DNA from: Phaeoceros laevis
Lineage: Eukaryota > Anthocerotophyta > Anthocerotopsida > Notothyladales
Assembly (NCBI GenBank): GCA_049999765.1
Contig: JBNGIQ010008985.1
Coordinates: 1 to 22,042, forward strand
DNA length: 22,042 nt
Reading direction: 5' to 3'
A program made the translations under genes and the position numbers. The notes under the pieces were generated by a model, which saw only the letters and a list, made by a program, of their open reading frames with translations, searched no databases and was not told the origin of the DNA. Positions 1-9,627 of the stretch are shown piece after piece; positions within the stretch are counted from its first letter, which is position 1, and every line of letters begins with the position of its first letter.

Positions 1-683
1 GCCAGAAAACTCAGAAGATGCGCAGCTCCTTCTGCCAGCCCTCACAATTGCACATTTGCTGGAATGTGGTAGCACAAGTGTTGCACTGTGGCAGCCAAGT
101 GGATGTCTTTGAGACTGACTTCCACCCTAGATTTGACATGCATTCAATGTTTGGCTGTGCAGCGTTGAAGGATGATCTCGGAAGGATGTTTCACTCGACA
201 CCTACACCTAGTTTGGTTACTGCGGTTTTGGTGTGAGAGAGCGAGTGCTGTTGTAGCTGGGTATGGTGATCATGATATGACGAAGACGAAGAGACGTTAT
301 AAACGTGCTTGCTGGGTTTACAAAGTTTCTTGTTCTTCTTCACATCATGAAGATCCAGGACAACTTTCTCAAACGGCATCTGCAGTCTTGTGAGGCTTGC
401 TTTCTTAAGACATGCACAAGGAGGTCAGCGTACCAAATAAGACATCATGGACAAGTTTCTGAGAGAGTTGTCTGAGTCCACATGAAGCAGGACACATGCA
501 GGCTTCCAGGATGACCTCAAGGGACGCACTTGCATCATCGGTCAACATGGAGTAGTAGCAGGTACCACTGTTGCTTGTCTGCTTGTCTTTCAAAGACATA
601 CGTTTGTCAGTAGAATGTTTGAAATTTGACAGCACTATGAGCAGCTCCGGTTCACAGGGTCAAAGACAGGAGTGGAAAGCTGA
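1..683. other. Intergenic sequence, no supported gene
   Basis: I see no convincing gene here. A short plus-strand frame is open from the left edge (position 2) to a TGA at 110-112, 36 codons. It could be the last few residues of a gene entering from the left, but it has no recognisable motif. The other small open frames overlap on both strands and look random. Confidence 0.4.
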
Positions 684-1251
684 GGCCCGGTTCACACCGA
701 CCTGACAGCGCGCCTGCGACCGCCATTGATTGGTGGATGGGCTCTGTACCATTTTCTAGAGGTAGAGGGTTCACACAGACCTGACAGGGTAATGACTTGG
801 CAGCCACGGTGGACATTTTCGACGTCGCCTGACGCGATAACTTCTACCAACGGCTGCGCTCCACATGGCACGTTATTTAGAGAGGGATAACTTTTTAGCA
901 AGGTATTATGCAATTTTTCACCCCTTTTAAAAAATCTACATCTCTCTCGCCCGACCGCGTTCTCATGAACGGCATTCTTCATTTCTTGTGTTGCTGAGCT
1001 TGAGTATGGCGTCCGGCGATGATTCACGCCCTCCCATGCCTTTTGAGTGCCTACGATGCAGCGCCCATTCATACATACTAATTTTTAGTAATTCAACTTT
1101 CACCTTACATGGGGCCCTTCGTTGCCAGGCGTATGCAGGCCGGTGTGAACCCATACCCCGTCGCCTGACACCGTGGCCATGGGAGGGTGGTGTATATCTG
1201 TCAGGCGCTCCTCTGCGGACCTGACACCTTGGCCTCGGTGTGAACCGGGCC
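684..1251. mobile_element. MITE-like DNA transposon, 568 bp, 16-bp perfect terminal inverted repeats
   Basis: The left end (684-699) reads GGCCCGGTTCACACCG and the right end (1236-1251) is its exact reverse complement. The trinucleotide TGA directly flanks both ends (681-683 and 1252-1254), a 3-bp target site duplication. There is no transposase frame, so it is non-autonomous. A GG-C-C-C start and 3-bp duplication fit the PIF/Harbinger superfamily, although the usual target is TWA, so the superfamily is inference. A second inner pair of similar ends exists: GGTTCACACAGACCTGACAG near 768-787 resembles the left end, and CGGTGTGAACCC near 1140-1151 resembles the right end. The short motif CCTGACA recurs several times near both ends and may be a transposase binding site. 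Confidence 0.75.
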
Positions 1252-1440
1252 TGATATGGTGGTTTTTCACACCTACCTGCAGGCCTGGTTGATGTGGACA
1301 GAGCATGGGTTGCAGCATATTTTCCAAAAAGGGGCCTGGTCGGGTGGGGGAGCCACTTTCTCTGTATGGAAAGTGGAGCATGAATGTCTTCATGTCTAGT
1401 ATACGAGGTCAGCCACAAATCGTCTTTGCAGGCTTTAAAT

Positions 1441-4400
1441 TTATGCACGGGTGATGAGGCAAGGCAGGCATGGGCCATTCTGCATTTGCTTGCCTTTTTT
1501 GGAAGTTGCTTTGATACTCGGATTCTGGAAGGAGGATAGGAATGTGATGAGGTTGAAACCAGGCAGGTTCACGACGGGCATGCATTGTTTTGATAATTGC
1601 CGGGGAAAGGAATACGTCTCATGGGCCCGGATGACGGTTAGGAAGAAAGTTAGGGTGATCTCAGTGACGGCGGAATCGGGGAAGCGAAGATTAACGTTCT
1701 CCTCAGCAGACTTGGAAGCCCGCAGCTTCCACCGGTTGAACGGCGTCATCCGCATGAACTCGCCCTCCTCCGTGCTAATGTCGCGGTTACCGAAGGTGGT
1801 ATCCCCGGTACCCAGGCGGTAAGCGTAGGCGTACTGCAGCGGCCTGGAAGCCTGGTACTGCAGCACCTGTCCATGCAGGCGGTCGTAAAACACGCGGTCC
1901 CCTCGCAGCAAAAAGTAGAGCTTGCCGGTGCCGGTAGTGGGAACATTGTCCCCGGTGAAGCGAGCCTCCACGTACCTGACACGCACCCGCTGCCACGACG
2001 CCGGAAACGCCAGCGTGTCGTCCACGGCGATGGAGAAGTTGAGGTCGTCCCCGGCCAGCAGCACCTCCACGGGGGCGCCACTCAGCACGTACGTCTGCTC
2101 CACGTCCGACGACTTGCCCAGGAACTCGTGCCAGTCGAGCGCCATCCTGTCCCGGTCGACGAGCGTCTGCATCACGCTGGCGACGCTGGGCTGCCGGTAC
2201 CGCGGCTCCTCCGGTTCCTGCAGGTAGTGGTAGAACAGCGCGCCGTTCTGGACGTTGAGCATCGCCAGCAACGCGTTGATGGTGCGCCGGGTCTTCATTT
2301 CCAGCTGCGTCGCCAGCTCCTGGTAACTGCTCAGATCTTTGGCGTCCAGGGACTCGAGGCGCTGCCGCTGCTTGGCGGCCATGTCCTGCTGCCAGCCCAG
2401 CAGGGTGATCTGGTACTGCAGCGCGGTGACGTGGACGGTGGTGAGGGAGATGTCACGCGCCACCGCCGCCACGTTCTTGCACTTGGCTTTCCACGTGTTC
2501 TTCTCGCCGGCCAGCTCGGCGGGCATGGTGTCCGCCACCAGCTCCACCTCGTCCACGAAGATGTCCCAGTCGGAGTCGGACGGCGCGTCGGGAATGCTCA
2601 TTTCCGTCAGCTGCTCGCTGTTCATTTTGTTGAGCTGGTCGCGCAAGTGGTTGATGGCCTGGAGCAGCGCGTAGAGCTTCTTCAGAATCTCCACCAGCTT
2701 GGCCACGCGCTTGCCCAAACGGACCAGCTTGTCGATCGCCGACACGGCCTCCCCCGCCGTGGCACCCCCCGTGGCCACCACGGACGCCACCGCGAAGATG
2801 GCGCCGATCACCGCGAACGCGGCCTGGACCAGCTGCTCCTCCTCGTACTCCTTCACGGCAGCGTCCATGTCTTTCTGGGCCTGCTCCATGGCCTGCTGCT
2901 GCGTCGCCATGCTGGCGTTGAGTTTGTCCAGCTGGGCAAGAGCCTCGTCCAGCTCGTGCTTCTGCAGCTGGGCCACCCGCCCGGTGTAGGATTCCATGTC
3001 CTGCTCCTTCTGGGCCAGCACCTTGTTCTGCTCCAGAAAGTAGGCGCCGTCCACTTCCAGGGTCTCGATTTGGCGCAGCGTGGGCTTCAAGTCGTCGTCG
3101 TACAGCTTGGCCGCCGCAGCCATTTCTTCGATCACCTGGCGGTACATCCTGTAGTTGAGCCCCGGCACCAGCATCGTGGGCTTTCCGCTACTGCCGTACA
3201 GCGTCCACAGTGCCTGTGCACGGACATACAGGGATTGCAACTCCTCCCGCTGGGCTTCGTCTTGCACCAGCCCCTGCAGTGCAGGCAGGTCGAATGCATT
3301 GATCAGGACTCAAAAAAGTTGAACACACATTTCAACAGAGAAATGGTAGTAGTAGTAGAAATGGTAGTAGTAGAAAAGAGCCGCGCTATACCAACTCCAC
3401 ACAGAATCGAAAAATCGAATCGAAAAATCCACACAGAATCGAAAAATCGAATCGAAAAATCGAAAAAGTGGTAGTAGTAGTAGAAAAGAGCCTCGAAAAA
3501 AGTGATAGTAGTAGTAGAAAAGAGCCGCGCTATACCAACTCCACACAGAAGTGGAAGAAGAAGAAGACATTGAAGATGTAGGTGCCTTACCCTGTTGGGG
3601 AGGACATGGGTGATGAGCCATCCCGAGTGCTCCAGTGCGCCTGTCACCGCCCCTGCCGCTGGCCGTACAAAAGAATGCCTTCCGCAGCCAGCAGAGTGGC
3701 TTCCAAGCCCATGGCCACATTGGCGTCCTCCAGCAGGTGGGCGGGCACCGCGTCGCTGCCTCGGACGGACACACCGATGCACGGTCCCAGCTCCTGCTTC
3801 ACGCGCGCACCGCCTTCCTCCTCGTCGAAGTAGTGGGTGAGGAACGACTTGCCGTCGCTCAACAGCAACCGCACGGGCTGCATGAAATCGTCGAAGCTGC
3901 GCACTCCCTGGTGAACCAGCGTGCACTTCTTGAAGGTGTCGGTGGCGTGCTTCCCCGTGATTTCGTTGGCAGTCCACAGGTCGGTGGTGAGCGATGCCAG
4001 CGGCTGCAGGAAGCTGAGGTTGAGGCCGGCGCCTTCCTGATCGAAATCCAGCTGCTGCGCGTACACGAAAAGCTGGGCGGGCACCCCGGCGGCGAATTGG
4101 GGCGCCTTGTAAGAGTAGCAGTCAGCGTCCCTGGGTTTGGTGAGGGACACGGCTGTCTGGCTGCCGCCGGACCCGTCCGCCAGGGAGATGTGGATGCTGA
4201 TTCCGCTGGGGATGGCGGCCTGGCCGATTGCCAGGTCCTGGGTGGCCACGATGAGGCGGCAGATGATCACCACACGGCGGGTGCCGGGAATCCGCAGCGC
4301 CTCGTTCCCGCCGATGGCCACCACGTCCGCCACCACCAGCAGCTCCTCCACGCCGTCGGCGCCCTCCAGCGCCCGGCAGTCCAGAGCGCTGAGCGGCAGG

Positions 4401-4714
4401 TACATGCGGTAGATGGTCATCACCCGGGGGCACGACTTGCTCACCATCGGCCTGTTGATGGTGTGCACATCCTTGTAGGCTTCCGCGTAATCTATGCTGT
4501 CTGATTGGAGGCAGGCAGGGAGGCCACATTCGAGTGAGCACACTCATTCATTCATTCATGAGCAGCAGCAGCAGCAGCAGACGACATTCATGAATTTCTC
4601 AATGCACACGAGTTCACGCCTAGTAGTAGCCTGGCACTTTCAATATACAAGTCAGAAAACCCATCAATTCACGAGCTCCTCGGGGACGTACGTACCCTGC
4701 TCCGAGGCCGCCAT
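1441..4714 (-). CDS. Large coiled-coil protein with hydrophobic hairpin and beta-rich C-terminus, function unknown
   Basis: I propose at least three exons. Exon 1 (4714-4696) holds ATG and six codons and ends at a GTACGT donor. Exon 2 (4500-3648) follows a pyrimidine-rich acceptor in matching phase. The last exon (about 3293-1441) ends in a stop. The protein would be about 900 residues. Exon 2 encodes about 284 residues with no motif I can name. The last exon starts with a helical, Gln/Glu/Lys-rich coiled coil of about 100 residues, then a 25-residue hydrophobic Ala/Val/Ile/Gly stretch at 2826-2749, more helix, and a C-terminal beta-rich part with a Thr-Pro-Phe-x-x-Trp motif. A coiled coil plus one hydrophobic hairpin resembles alpha-helical pore-forming proteins, and the C-terminus recalls large toxin beta modules; both are inference. 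The frame does not carry over from the donor at 3647 to the best acceptor near 3295, so the middle junction is unresolved. The exons are clearly more GC-rich than the PPR genes. Confidence 0.7.
3365..3550. repeat. Compound intronic tandem repeat with (TAG)n
   Basis: This sits in the unresolved intron of the large minus-strand gene. A 42-bp block is present twice without a mismatch (3365-3406 and 3509-3550): TAG triplets, then AAAAGAG, then CCGCGCTATACCAACT and CCACACAGAA. Between the copies a 32-bp unit starting CCACACAGAATCG is exactly doubled (3397-3428 and 3429-3460) and is itself built from GAATCGAAAAATC pieces. Further TAG runs surround the blocks. A diverged inverted copy of the first block lies at 5240-5271. 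Confidence 0.85.
4544..4580. repeat. (TCAT)n and (AGC)n microsatellites in intron 1
   Basis: A run of TCAT units is followed directly by about seven AGC triplets. Both lie in the proposed first intron (4501-4695) of the large coiled-coil protein gene. Confidence 0.8.
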
Positions 4715-4973
4715 CCGACGTTGCGGTGCGCCAGCTAGCTAGCTAGCTCCACTTTGTTGCAAGCCGCGGATCGATGCACACTTGTAACTTGCATCCATGG
4801 GTGACGAGAAGCCGGCGCCTCCCCTAGATGAAACTAGCTCTTCGTCTTACAAGTGCGAACTTTGCGCAAAATGCCGGACTACAAGAGGGCGTTTCTTGAG
4901 AACTTCAATGGTCGACATTTTTGGATCCAAAATGCACAGGTCTGCATACACTGCAAGCAAGCAGATTTCTGTA

Positions 4974-5014
4974 GACAGATGGATTCATGATGCGGCATCA
5001 TGAATCCATCTGTC
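4974..5014. repeat. 41-bp perfect palindrome
   Basis: Arms of 20 bases (GACAGATGGATTCATGATGC and its exact reverse complement) are separated by one G at 4994. The DNA could extrude a cruciform, or a transcript could fold into a very stable hairpin. No flanking gene explains it. Confidence 0.9.
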
Positions 5015-5108
5015 AAGGCAGCATCTCCGGATCCAATTGCAAGGCTGGCTACGAGCTAGCTAGCTATAGTAATGACTTGGAGGCTAGCTAGCTGCGTCAC
5101 GCTTGCGC

Positions 5109-5212
5109 AGTACACACGTGCAATACATGTGCGCCTGGTTGCAAGTGGCCCCCGGNNNNNNNNNNAGTACACACGTGCAATACATGTGCGCCTGGTTGCA
5201 AGTGGCCCCCGG
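5109..5212. other. 10-N gap flanked by identical 47-bp direct copies
   Basis: The 47 bases at 5109-5155 (beginning AGTACACACGTGCAATACAT) are repeated exactly at 5166-5212, with ten Ns at 5156-5165 between. Identical flanks around an arbitrary-length gap suggest that two contig ends overlap and were not merged, or that a tandem array was collapsed here. Confidence 0.9.
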
Positions 5213-5239
5213 TGCTAACTGTGCTCGATTCCCTCGTGT

Positions 5240-5271
5240 AGTTGGTATAGCGCGGCACTTTACTACTACTA
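5240..5271. repeat. Third, inverted copy of the GGTATAGCGCGGC repeat
   Basis: AGTTGGTATAGCGCGGC followed by a CTTT and ACT-triplet run matches, in reverse orientation and with a few mismatches, the two 42-bp blocks at 3365-3406 and 3509-3550. The 17-base core is identical. It is probably part of a dispersed family rather than a local duplication. Confidence 0.7.
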
Positions 5272-5976
5272 CCCATTGGAGGTGCTTTCTGGTTGACCTA
5301 CTACAGTAGTGTACAGCTGCTTCGCTTGGGATGCAGACAGAGATGCGTCCAGGGGTACAAGGATGCACCCATTCTCAGTTGCTTGAGAGACTCTCTCTGG
5401 CACGTTAGAGCCCCCGGGGCGGCCCCCTCGAGGTCGCTCACAGGCGGATCCAGCGCCGGGCTCCACGCTCAAGTCAAACACGTAAGGCGGTCCTGAAGAG
5501 CTATAGCTGTACATAGCGTCTCTTCAAAGTCTCCTCTTTGTCCCGCCGGTACCTACCATCCATCGTGCAGTCGGATCTTTGGCAGCCAGAAGCATATTGC
5601 CTAATATCGACACACCCTTCTAAAGGCTCAATGCTAGGCAGGTTGGATATGGGCTGTATCCCAATATAAAATGTTGTAAAGTACAGAATTGGCATGTGCC
5701 CTGGGCCTTATGTCGATGAGCGTGCAAGCTTGCAAGTGGGATTTCCAGAGCTAGCCAGCTAGCTGCAACAGCGAACGTCTCAGGTGCTCAATGCGTCTCA
5801 GCATGCATTATCACGTCCACAGGTGTGATGACTGCAGGCCGACATGAGTGCGGGGTAGCTGTGGCACTCAGTCTGGCGCGGCGAGATCTAGATCTGAAGC
5901 ATCGAGGGAAGACTGGGCAGTTGCAATTGTGGGGGAACTCGTGCGAGCTCTCTGTGACCCTGGAGCTCAGAGTGCA

Positions 5977-6867
5977 ATGGCATTTTACGAGCCGGTCCAT
6001 GTAGTTGGGACCAAAACGGAAGGAACGCCATTCCAGCACTTTGGCGGCGACGACGGCAGAGTGGTGGAGAAAATCAGAGTGTGCTACATGGAGCCCAGCA
6101 ATCACAATGGCAAGGTATACATCGCCGGGATCAAGGTGTGGCTCACCGGCAATTACTCCAACAAATTTGGCTTCGTCTCCACTGACACGACATATGCCTG
6201 CACCGATTTCGAGTTCCAGCCTGAGGAGCGCATCACCAAACTCTCCTTCTGGGCCGAAGGTACGCTATTACTCTTGAACGTAATTCATCTACCTTCAGGA
6301 TCTGTTCACATTGTATTCATGAATTGCACAGTGCTCACCTTGGAACGCTGCTGATCAATCTTGAATCTGCCGACTTCAGCCACCCCGGCCGCCGTCGCCT
6401 TCGACACAAGCCACGGCCGCAGCTTCGCCACGCCCACCACCGGTCTGACCAAAGCCCCGGTCGAGGTGGATGTCGGCTCCGGCGGGATCTTCATCGGCGT
6501 CAGGGGCCGCTCCGCGCCGCTCTCAGTCTGGCTTCAACAGTTGGGCTTCGTTTTCCTCCGGCCCATCGCGCTGGCACTCGTCAAGAATGTCCACCTCCGC
6601 CAGCCCGTCCGCATCAAGCGCTTCCTCCTGGATGTTCGCTGTGGAACAATCGCACCGGCACCGTCCATGTCGCAGACGGTGACAGCCCAGGCAGGCGGTT
6701 TGGGATGGCCCTTCCGTATCAATATCCACGTGGACGTTCAGTTTGAGGGCGGCCCTGATCAACTGTCACACGACTCGGAGTTCCAGCCATACTATGGCAA
6801 CTACCAGATTGTGCTCGACAATGGAAGTCTGTTTGACTGGGGGGTCACTGGCAATTACTTTACATGA
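5977..6867 (+). CDS. Jacalin-like lectin domain protein with C-terminal extension
   Basis: There are two exons, 5977-6259 and 6380-6867, joined by a GT-AG intron of 120 bp in matching phase (a split Ala codon); 256 residues. I chose the ATG at 5977 because it begins just before the lectin fold; the frame is open further upstream but has no ATG. Residues about 12-150 carry jacalin features: a Phe-Gly-Gly-Asp-Asp-Gly start, repeated beta strands with Ile-Lys-Val-Trp, and the closing Leu-Gly-Phe-Val-Phe-Leu-Arg-Pro strand. Jacalin-related lectins bind mannose or galactose. The sugar-binding Asp of the usual GxxxD loop before the last strand is not visible here (GRSAP instead), so sugar binding may be lost. 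About 100 further residues begin with Val-Lys-Asn-Val; in other proteins a jacalin domain can precede an aerolysin-type module, but this tail is too short for me to assign one. Confidence 0.75.
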
Positions 6868-7110
6868 CTTCGCGTTAGGCTTACATGTCCAGAACGCACT
6901 TTCACACTGGAGACCTTATCCCTTCAAGTTCTCGTTTGGTGGAACTGCTGCAGGCATGCGTTCCTCAGGTGACTGCTCATTTCTGAAATCTGTTGCTCTA
7001 ACACATTCTTCGTATCCAGAGCTGCTTTGCGTGTACACGGCCGGACCCTTTTCAGGAATTCTCTACCCGTGGCAGATTTGCTCATGATGAACTTGGAGGA
7101 AAATGTCACT

Positions 7111-9627
7111 TCACAAAAGGACAGCAAGTCTAGCCTTGTCAAACTGGTCAGAAGCCTCCAGTTCACCATTGAGTCCCTCCAAGTCTGTGCTTACTAGTTC
7201 TCCAAGCAGGTTGTACAACTGTGTATATTCTTGGTCATGCCAATCTCCTGGCAGGAATTTGTGGACCTCCTGCTCGTTCTCTATCCAGCATATGCCAGGC
7301 TTCTTCCAGGCACCTGCACTTTGCCTCAACCCATCCACCTGTCGAACCTTTTCCCACATGCCAGCATGAGCATACATATTTGACGCCAGCATATATGCTG
7401 CAGGGTCAGTTGGCCGCAGCTGAACTGCCAGGTTGAACACACGCTCCCCAAGCACAACATTTCCGTGTTTCTGACAGGCTCCGAGCAGACACAACCATAA
7501 GGGAAGACCAGCCTGCATTGGCATCGTGGACAACAAATCTTGGACCATGGTGAAGTGACCTGCACGGCCAAGAAGGTCTACCATACTGACGTAGTGCTCA
7601 AACTCCGGAGTGATGCCACTATCTCTGGTCATGGATTGGAAGCACTTGACGCCTCTATCCACCTCTCCAGCATGGCTGCAAGCAGCTAAGAGTGAGAGAA
7701 ACGTTACTCCATCTGGCTTCATGCCTGCCAGCTGCATTTCATCATAGCATTGCAAGCTTTCTGCACAGCTTCCCTGCCGGGCGTAACCAGCAATCAGTGC
7801 ATTCCAGCACACCAGATCTGGATGGGGAAGTTCATTGAAGACGTCGCGAGCATCCTTCATCCTAGAGCAAGTTCCATATGCATGGATCACAATGCTTGCC
7901 AGTTGAAGACTCAAGGCACTTCTTGTTGACTTCAAATGGCAATGAATCTGGGAGCAGACATGAAGGTTGCCTGTGGTGCTGCAGGCTTGCAAGATGCACA
8001 CAAGTGCTGCATCGTCTGGATTGATGCCCTCATCTTGCATCAGTTCGTAAAGCTGTAGAGCCATGTCTGCTTGTCCATGACTAGCATATGCTGTCAGCAG
8101 CGCTGTCCATGTCACCACATCTTTGTGTGGCATCATGTCAAACACATTCTGTGCATCCACAATGCTACCACATTTGGCGTACATACTAATGAGGGCACTG
8201 CCAACAAAAGGGTCTGTGCCGTATCCCACTCTCCGTGCCTGAGCATGTACTGCCCTTCCCCAGTGCAGAGAATGAACTCTGTAAGACTGCTCAGGTGTGA
8301 TGGCATCTTCTTCTGCTGCGAGGATGCTGCACGCTTGCAAAACACTGACAAAAGTTCGATTGTTGGCACTCACGCCTTCCTCCTGCATTTGTTCATACAG
8401 CTGCAATGCATTCTCGGCTTGTCCCTGCTCGACGTATGCTGCAATCATAGCAGCCCATGACACCAGATTTCTCTGTGACAACCTGTCAAACACATCTCGA
8501 GCGTCCAAGCTGCTCCCACACTTCCCATACATGCTTATTAGTGTGCTGCCAACAAAAACATCAGTGTGGAAGCTCCTCCTCCACACTTCAGAATGGATGG
8601 CCTTGCCCTTGTGCAGTGAATCAATCATGAAAAACCCATCTGAGACGAACACGACCTCTTCCTTCTCCACACGGCTGCCGCAAGCTTGGAGCAAGCTGAC
8701 ATAGGTCCGATCATCACACGTCACCCCGTCCTCCAGCATTTGTCCGTATAGCTGCAAAGCCTTGTCCCCTAAGCCCTGCTGAGCATATCCTGTAAGCATT
8801 GCGTTCCAACACACTACATCTCTCTGCAACATTTTGTCAAAAACATCTTCTGCATCTAAAATGCTACCACACTTTGCATACATGTCAACCAGGCCCGTAC
8901 CCACAAACAAATCAAACTCACATCCAGTTTCCAACAGTTCAGCATGAAGATACTTGCCCTTTCCGAGGTCAAATGTCGTGGAACAAGCCTTGAATAGGCT
9001 GATGAACGTATATTTATCTGGCTGGACACCTTCCTCCCTCATCTGGTGGTACATTTCCAGCGCAATGTGGGCCCTTCCGGCCTTACAGTGAGCAGAGATT
9101 ACGATTGTCCAGGACACAACTGTTCGATGTGGTAGTCCAGAAAAAACCTCGAGTGCATCTTCAAGACTACCGCATTTTATCAAAGTGTTCACCATATATT
9201 CTCCCAGAGTACCGGTGAGCTCCAACCCTCGTCTGGCCAAATGGGCATGCACCCTCTTGGCCTGAGCAAGGGCCTTCCTTGCTATGCAGCCCTTCAAGAT
9301 AGACCTGTACATTCCCATCGCAGGAACGATGCCCTGCTGCTCCATTCGGGACAAGGCATCCAAAGCCTTGTCCACATGTCCCTGCTCACATAGCAATGCA
9401 ATTTCACCTTCTTTCGCAGACGACCCGCTTGGTGAAGAACTTGCCCGGTCCAACAGATGCCTCTTTGTCGTCCGGGCAACCAAGGTGGATACCTGGCAAC
9501 CCATCCAAAATGGACTCGGGGGTGACCAGCGCTGGTAGGGAAGTGCTAGGACAAGAAGGGGGTGTTGCGGCAGTTGGCTGTGCCGCACACAGCCTAATCC
9601 ACAATAGGACGTTCTCCCTGCTGACAT
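7111..9627 (-). CDS. PLS-class pentatricopeptide repeat protein, E/E+ type without DYW domain
   Basis: PPR proteins bind single-stranded RNA in mitochondria or plastids, two residues of each repeat choosing one base; PLS-class members guide RNA editing. The intronless frame from the ATG at 9627 gives 838 residues. The frame is open about 58 codons further upstream but without an ATG. The first 65 residues are Ser/Arg-rich and low in acidic residues, like an organelle transit peptide. Residues about 72-670 are P, L and S repeats with signatures such as MYAKCGS, DVVSWNAM and ACS. Residues about 705-775 look like E1/E2, followed by an AWKKPG box with CWIE and an E+-like stretch. The protein stops where a DYW deaminase would begin, so editing would need a deaminase in trans. 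Two repeats carry extra insertions of about 20 residues between ACGS/ACSI and the next helix. It is head-to-head with the membrane protein gene at 10028. Confidence 0.92.
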   Translation of the reverse strand: MSAGRTSYCGLGCVRHSQLPQHPLLVLALPYQRWSPPSPFWMGCQVSTLVARTTKRHLLDRASSSPSGSSAKEGEIALLCEQGHVDKALDALSRMEQQGIVPAMGMYRSILKGCIARKALAQAKRVHAHLARRGLELTGTLGEYMVNTLIKCGSLEDALEVFSGLPHRTVVSWTIVISAHCKAGRAHIALEMYHQMREEGVQPDKYTFISLFKACSTTFDLGKGKYLHAELLETGCEFDLFVGTGLVDMYAKCGSILDAEDVFDKMLQRDVVCWNAMLTGYAQQGLGDKALQLYGQMLEDGVTCDDRTYVSLLQACGSRVEKEEVVFVSDGFFMIDSLHKGKAIHSEVWRRSFHTDVFVGSTLISMYGKCGSSLDARDVFDRLSQRNLVSWAAMIAAYVEQGQAENALQLYEQMQEEGVSANNRTFVSVLQACSILAAEEDAITPEQSYRVHSLHWGRAVHAQARRVGYGTDPFVGSALISMYAKCGSIVDAQNVFDMMPHKDVVTWTALLTAYASHGQADMALQLYELMQDEGINPDDAALVCILQACSTTGNLHVCSQIHCHLKSTRSALSLQLASIVIHAYGTCSRMKDARDVFNELPHPDLVCWNALIAGYARQGSCAESLQCYDEMQLAGMKPDGVTFLSLLAACSHAGEVDRGVKCFQSMTRDSGITPEFEHYVSMVDLLGRAGHFTMVQDLLSTMPMQAGLPLWLCLLGACQKHGNVVLGERVFNLAVQLRPTDPAAYMLASNMYAHAGMWEKVRQVDGLRQSAGAWKKPGICWIENEQEVHKFLPGDWHDQEYTQLYNLLGELVSTDLEGLNGELEASDQFDKARLAVLL

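Larger units (their letters stand above)
4715..5976. other. Repeat-rich intergenic stretch with assembly gap
   Basis: No gene is supported. Clusters of GCTAGCTAGC occur near 4733, 5055, 5082 and 5748. The stretch also holds a 41-bp palindrome, a 10-N gap between duplicated flanks, and one copy of the dispersed GGTATAGCGCGGC repeat. A 68-codon plus-strand frame at 4797-5003 has a Cys-x-x-Cys-x-x-Cys cluster, but it runs into the palindrome and shows no homology I recognise. Confidence 0.5.

Noticed and set aside
2-112. 36-codon plus-strand frame open to the left edge
   Set aside because: It could be the end of a gene, but it is too short and has no recognisable motif.
1873-3474. 533-codon plus-strand open frame
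   Set aside because: It is the complement of the GC-rich minus-strand exon. Its His/Gln/Val/Leu-rich composition and lack of any domain mark it as a shadow.
3365-3550. CRISPR-like array
   Set aside because: The repeats are directly abutting and of mixed period with no unique spacers, in a spliced eukaryotic gene.
3635-4504. 289-codon plus-strand open frame
   Set aside because: It lies opposite exon 2 of the coiled-coil gene, which has splice sites in matching phase; this frame has low-complexity His/Gly/Ala content.
4797-5003. Small plus-strand frame with CELCAKC
   Set aside because: It has only 68 codons, ends inside the palindrome and shows no further zinc-binding pattern. A second overlapping frame in the same place also has two Cys, so the signal is weak.
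5084-5368. Small frames crossing the N gap on both strands
   Set aside because: They depend on unknown bases and on the duplicated 47-bp flanks.
8071-8460. Plus-strand frames opposite the first PPR gene
   Set aside because: They are complements of regular PPR repeats and carry no domain of their own.
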